A stretch of DNA of 8,435 nt from Thermoplasmata archaeon (GTDB lineage: Archaea; Thermoplasmatota; Thermoplasmata; Thermoplasmatales; Thermoplasmataceae), in NCBI GenBank assembly GCA_021797225.1, contig JAKAAE010000033.1, forward strand, positions 4,189 to 12,623. Direction: 5' to 3'. A program made the translations under genes and the position numbers. Shown one piece after another: positions 6,147 through 8,435 of this stretch. The notes beneath the pieces were generated by a model. That model ran no database searches, was not told where the DNA came from, and saw nothing but the letters and a program-made list of their open reading frames with translations. Numbering within the stretch: the first letter of the stretch is position 1; every line of letters starts with the position of its first letter.

Positions 6147-6161
6147 AATAATTATTTTTTT
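6147..6161 (+). terminator. U-run terminator downstream of the surface-protein remnant
   Basis: AATAATTATTTTTTT ends in a T7 run about 50 nt after the stop at 6106, with no GC-rich stem. Confidence 0.5.
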
Positions 6162-6223
6162 ACAGTAAGATTAATCAGATATTTCTTAGCACAGCATAAT
6201 ATGCCTTACTAATGGATGTTATT

Positions 6224-7045
6224 CTATTTTTGCCCATCTATATTGCTTTGTATACTTACTGGTTTCTTTTTAGCAACAAATAGCTCGAATAAATACAATT
6301 TTCTGATTTTGCCATTAAATTCTGAATCAATAAGTGTGGATATGCAATCAAGCAACTGATCCCGTTTACTTTTTCCCATAGATAAAATATCCGAATATGT
6401 GCTCAGAAGTCTCCGGTATTCTGAAGATGTATACGATATCTCCAGCTGATATGTGCCGGAAAATATTGTTTCGAAATAATTCTGGGTCTCCCTTTCCCAT
6501 CTTTTCGGATGCACCTCAGGAATTTCTGGAAGCCTGTAATCTGGCGATGTACCACTGCGCCATCTGAGATAACAGTCCTGGGACTCAGTGAAAAATTTCC
6601 TGTCACCTCCCATTGCGTGATGTGTGTCTATAATGGCAAGAATGCCATCTTTTTTGAGTACTTCCTTTACCTTTTGAACCCTGAGCTCAGGATCTATCCA
6701 TTTGAATGATGTTGCAAAAATGACAGCATCATATACCTGCTTCAGTACAATTTTCTCAAAGTTTCCTTCTATAATCTCTATTTCCGGAAATTCAGAAAAC
6801 TTAATTTTTGCCACATCCACGAGATTTTTACCCATTTCCACCGCAGTTACTGAAAGCTTCCTGTCTGCAAGGCTCCTGGTAAGCTGCCCTGTTCCCATGC
6901 CAACCTCCAGTATCTTAGAACTGTCATCAAGGTGTGCAACGTGTATAAGATCGTCTATAAGGCTGGAAGGATATGTGGGACGTGATCTGTTATATTCAGA
7001 AGCATTTCTGTCAAATTCTGGGTTTTCTTTTTTCGAATCGACCAT
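6224..7045 (-). CDS. Class I SAM-dependent methyltransferase
   Basis: 273-residue cytoplasmic protein with a Rossmann-type SAM-binding domain. Motif I is ILEVGMGTGQ (45-54), the acidic residue after strand 2 that should hold the SAM ribose is Glu70 (VTAVEMG), and a motif-IV-like region is YDAVIFATSFKWID (105-118). The N-terminal FDRNASEYNRSRPTYP, the THHAMGGDRKFF stretch (141-152) and QDCYLRW (156-162) match a family of uncharacterised methyltransferases widespread in actinobacteria and other bacteria, related to trans-aconitate/Crg1-type enzymes. All expected binding residues are present. The acceptor is unknown, probably a small molecule. The C-terminal half (about 165-262) would form the acceptor cap. 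Start supported by GAGGG (7053-7057) about 7 nt upstream and a TATA-like element at 7088-7098. It lies downstream of the homocitrate synthase on the same strand, but a 184-nt gap with its own promoter argues against an operon. Confidence 0.9.
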   Translation of the reverse strand: MVDSKKENPEFDRNASEYNRSRPTYPSSLIDDLIHVAHLDDSSKILEVGMGTGQLTRSLADRKLSVTAVEMGKNLVDVAKIKFSEFPEIEIIEGNFEKIVLKQVYDAVIFATSFKWIDPELRVQKVKEVLKKDGILAIIDTHHAMGGDRKFFTESQDCYLRWRSGTSPDYRLPEIPEVHPKRWERETQNYFETIFSGTYQLEISYTSSEYRRLLSTYSDILSMGKSKRDQLLDCISTLIDSEFNGKIRKLYLFELFVAKKKPVSIQSNIDGQK

Positions 7046-7087
7046 TTTTTTACCCTCTACATATTTTCTCTGGCATTCTCTTCCCCT

Positions 7088-7098
7088 GTTATATTTGA
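7088..7098 (-). promoter_or_regulatory. TATA-like element for the methyltransferase gene
   Basis: TCAAATATAAC on the minus strand would place transcription start near 7066, leaving a leader of about 20 nt that contains the Shine-Dalgarno GAGGG. The methyltransferase thus seems to be a leadered gene. Other TATA-like stretches at about 7149-7162 and 7168-7182 are further away. Confidence 0.35.
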
Positions 7099-7229
7099 CC
7101 TGCCTACCATAAATATACCTGTTGATTAAAAGACCTTCCCCCGATTCCCATTATATAAATTACTATTTCTTTTTATATATATTCCTCCATTATTAAACTA
7201 TCTAACTCTAACTGGATCCGTAACAGAGA

Positions 7230-8345
7230 TCAATTTCCTATAAGGAAATGGTTGGCCATAGAAATTATATCATTATCACTATATATCTTATTGCTATTTT
7301 TTATCTCATTCAGTATATATGATATTCCATCATCATCAATTTTCAGGTTTAGTTTGTTCAATTTTTCTATTAATGCGTGCTTTCCAGAGTATTTATCTAT
7401 GGTAAAATTTCTTTTTATCCCGAATATTTCCGGACTCATAAATTCATATGTTTCCGGATTATTGATTATGCCATTTACATGTACACCTGATTTGTGTATG
7501 AATGCATTATCACCTGTTACCGGCTCATTTAATGGCATTTTTACATTGCTGTATTTCTCAACAATCCCGGATAGAGTCCTCAGTGAACCTAAATTTACCA
7601 CATCTAAATTATAATGGTATTTTAAGAGTGTTCCGAGTACCTGTGTCGGTGTTATCCCGACCCTCTCACCTAAGCCATTTACCGTTGTGTGTATTATGGT
7701 TGCACCAGATTCAAACGCGGTTAAACTATTGGCAACCGCCATGCCCAGATCATTATGCCCGTGAAAATCATATTCCGCATTTTTTATATCGTTTATGTTG
7801 TTAAATATATACCTGGTTTTTTCTGGAGTAAGTATACCCAGGGTATCCGCTATAGATATTCTATCCGCACCTGCTGAGATAGCCGTTTTTATTACATCTC
7901 TCAAAAAATTTATATCGGTTCTTGATGCATCTTCAGCCGTAAACCTTACTTTTATTCCATATGATCTTGCATAATGTATTGAATTATATATAATATTCAA
8001 TGCCTCTTCCCTACTTTTGTGTGTTTTATGCCTTAAATGCAGGTCGCTTATGCCATAGAATATCGCTATCCTGTCAACATTCAACGATGCCGCAACATCA
8101 ATATCGGAATTTACAGCCCTGCTATGTGCAACAATTTCCGATTTAATTATACCTGAATTTTTTAATTCAACTATATCCTTTATTGAATTGAGTATATCAT
8201 CCGATACAACCGGATGGCCTGTCTCTATCATAGCTATATTCGCATCGGAGAGTAACCTGGCAATTTTAACCCTCTGTTCCCGGCTGAATAAAACTCCCGG
8301 GGTCTGTTCGCCCTCCCTTAATGTTGAGTCCAGTATACCTATCAT
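7230..8345 (-). CDS. lysS: Homocitrate synthase, LysS-like (possible alternative: other LeuA-family synthase)
   Basis: 371-residue DRE-TIM metallolyase condensing acetyl-CoA with a 2-oxo acid. LysS enzymes use 2-oxoglutarate to make homocitrate, the first step of the alpha-aminoadipate lysine pathway. The (beta/alpha)8 barrel starts DSTLREGEQTPG with Asp6, Arg10, Glu11 and Glu13. The metal-binding FHGHND has His195 and His197; NGLGERVG (223-230) follows, and the subdomain helix-loop FIHKSGVH carries His284 and His288. IETGHP (40-45) matches my recollection of archaeal lysine-type synthases better than isopropylmalate or citramalate synthases (GFP/GTP types), so homocitrate is the preferred product. 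The chain ends after the second small subdomain; the C-terminal RAM amino-acid-binding domain of Sulfolobus homocitrate synthase is absent. No other lysine genes are in the window. ATG at 8345 sits about 30 nt after a TATA box. Confidence 0.8.
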   Translation of the reverse strand: MIGILDSTLREGEQTPGVLFSREQRVKIARLLSDANIAMIETGHPVVSDDILNSIKDIVELKNSGIIKSEIVAHSRAVNSDIDVAASLNVDRIAIFYGISDLHLRHKTHKSREEALNIIYNSIHYARSYGIKVRFTAEDASRTDINFLRDVIKTAISAGADRISIADTLGILTPEKTRYIFNNINDIKNAEYDFHGHNDLGMAVANSLTAFESGATIIHTTVNGLGERVGITPTQVLGTLLKYHYNLDVVNLGSLRTLSGIVEKYSNVKMPLNEPVTGDNAFIHKSGVHVNGIINNPETYEFMSPEIFGIKRNFTIDKYSGKHALIEKLNKLNLKIDDDGISYILNEIKNSNKIYSDNDIISMANHFLIGN

Positions 8346-8371
8346 TGATATCCACAGTATATTCTTTTTTC

Positions 8372-8381
8372 ATAAATAAAA
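8372..8381 (-). promoter_or_regulatory. TATA box of the homocitrate synthase gene
   Basis: CTTTTATTTATG on the minus strand is centred about 31 nt upstream of the ATG at 8345, predicting a leader of only a few bases. No Shine-Dalgarno precedes the ATG. Confidence 0.5.
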
Positions 8382-8435
8382 GTTTCGTATTATTTTTACT
8401 AAATTCGTATAACATGCTCAAAATCGCAAAAATCA

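Noticed and set aside
6702..7112. 136-residue plus-strand frame
   Set aside because: Antisense to the methyltransferase, which has clear SAM-binding motifs.
8414..8435. Possible start of a divergent gene (ATG CTC AAA ATC)
   Set aside because: Only seven codons are visible before the window ends and there is no clear Shine-Dalgarno; too little to call.

Overview
The window looks like a chromosomal segment of an archaeon, most likely one of the Thermoplasmatales (Ferroplasma/Acidiplasma/Cuniculiplasma-like acidophiles). The clues are AT-rich DNA, archaeal TATA boxes about 20-30 nt upstream of several start codons with almost no leader, GGAGG/AAGGTG Shine-Dalgarno sites inside operons, U-rich terminators, a lysine-type archaeal homocitrate synthase, and a sequon-rich surface protein with a C-terminal anchor. 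The taxon is inferred from this character only; no marker gene is present.

Left end (1-1212, minus strand): a coiled-coil protein runs off the edge. Its visible C-terminal part is a perfect 63-bp (21-residue) tandem repeat. Next is a HAD-superfamily phosphatase. An AT-rich intergenic stretch (1213-1320) then holds divergent promoters.

Centre-left (1321-4689, plus strand): a compact three-gene operon encodes a complete energy-coupling-factor (ECF) importer. It consists of a membrane substrate-binding S component, a protein carrying two fused ABC ATPase domains, and a CbiQ-type T component. The genes overlap by 4 and 8 nt. The order S, fused A-A, T is that of bacterial YkoE-YkoD-YkoC (thiamin/hydroxymethylpyrimidine uptake), but no TPP riboswitch is visible, so the vitamin carried is not settled.

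Centre-right (4690-6106): a gene graveyard. After the operon's U-rich terminator there is a degraded ORF with transposase-like features and a shift at an A7 run. Then comes a stretch with nothing recognisable. Last is a chimera in which the N-terminus of a helix-turn-helix regulator runs into the C-terminal part of a glycosylation-sequon-rich, membrane-anchored surface protein, itself interrupted by a 1-nt frameshift.

Right end (6224-8345, minus strand): a class I SAM-dependent methyltransferase of a family common in bacteria, then a 371-residue homocitrate synthase (LysS-like; alpha-aminoadipate lysine pathway). Both appear to have their own promoters. The last 90 bases hold the homocitrate synthase promoter and perhaps the first codons of a divergent gene.
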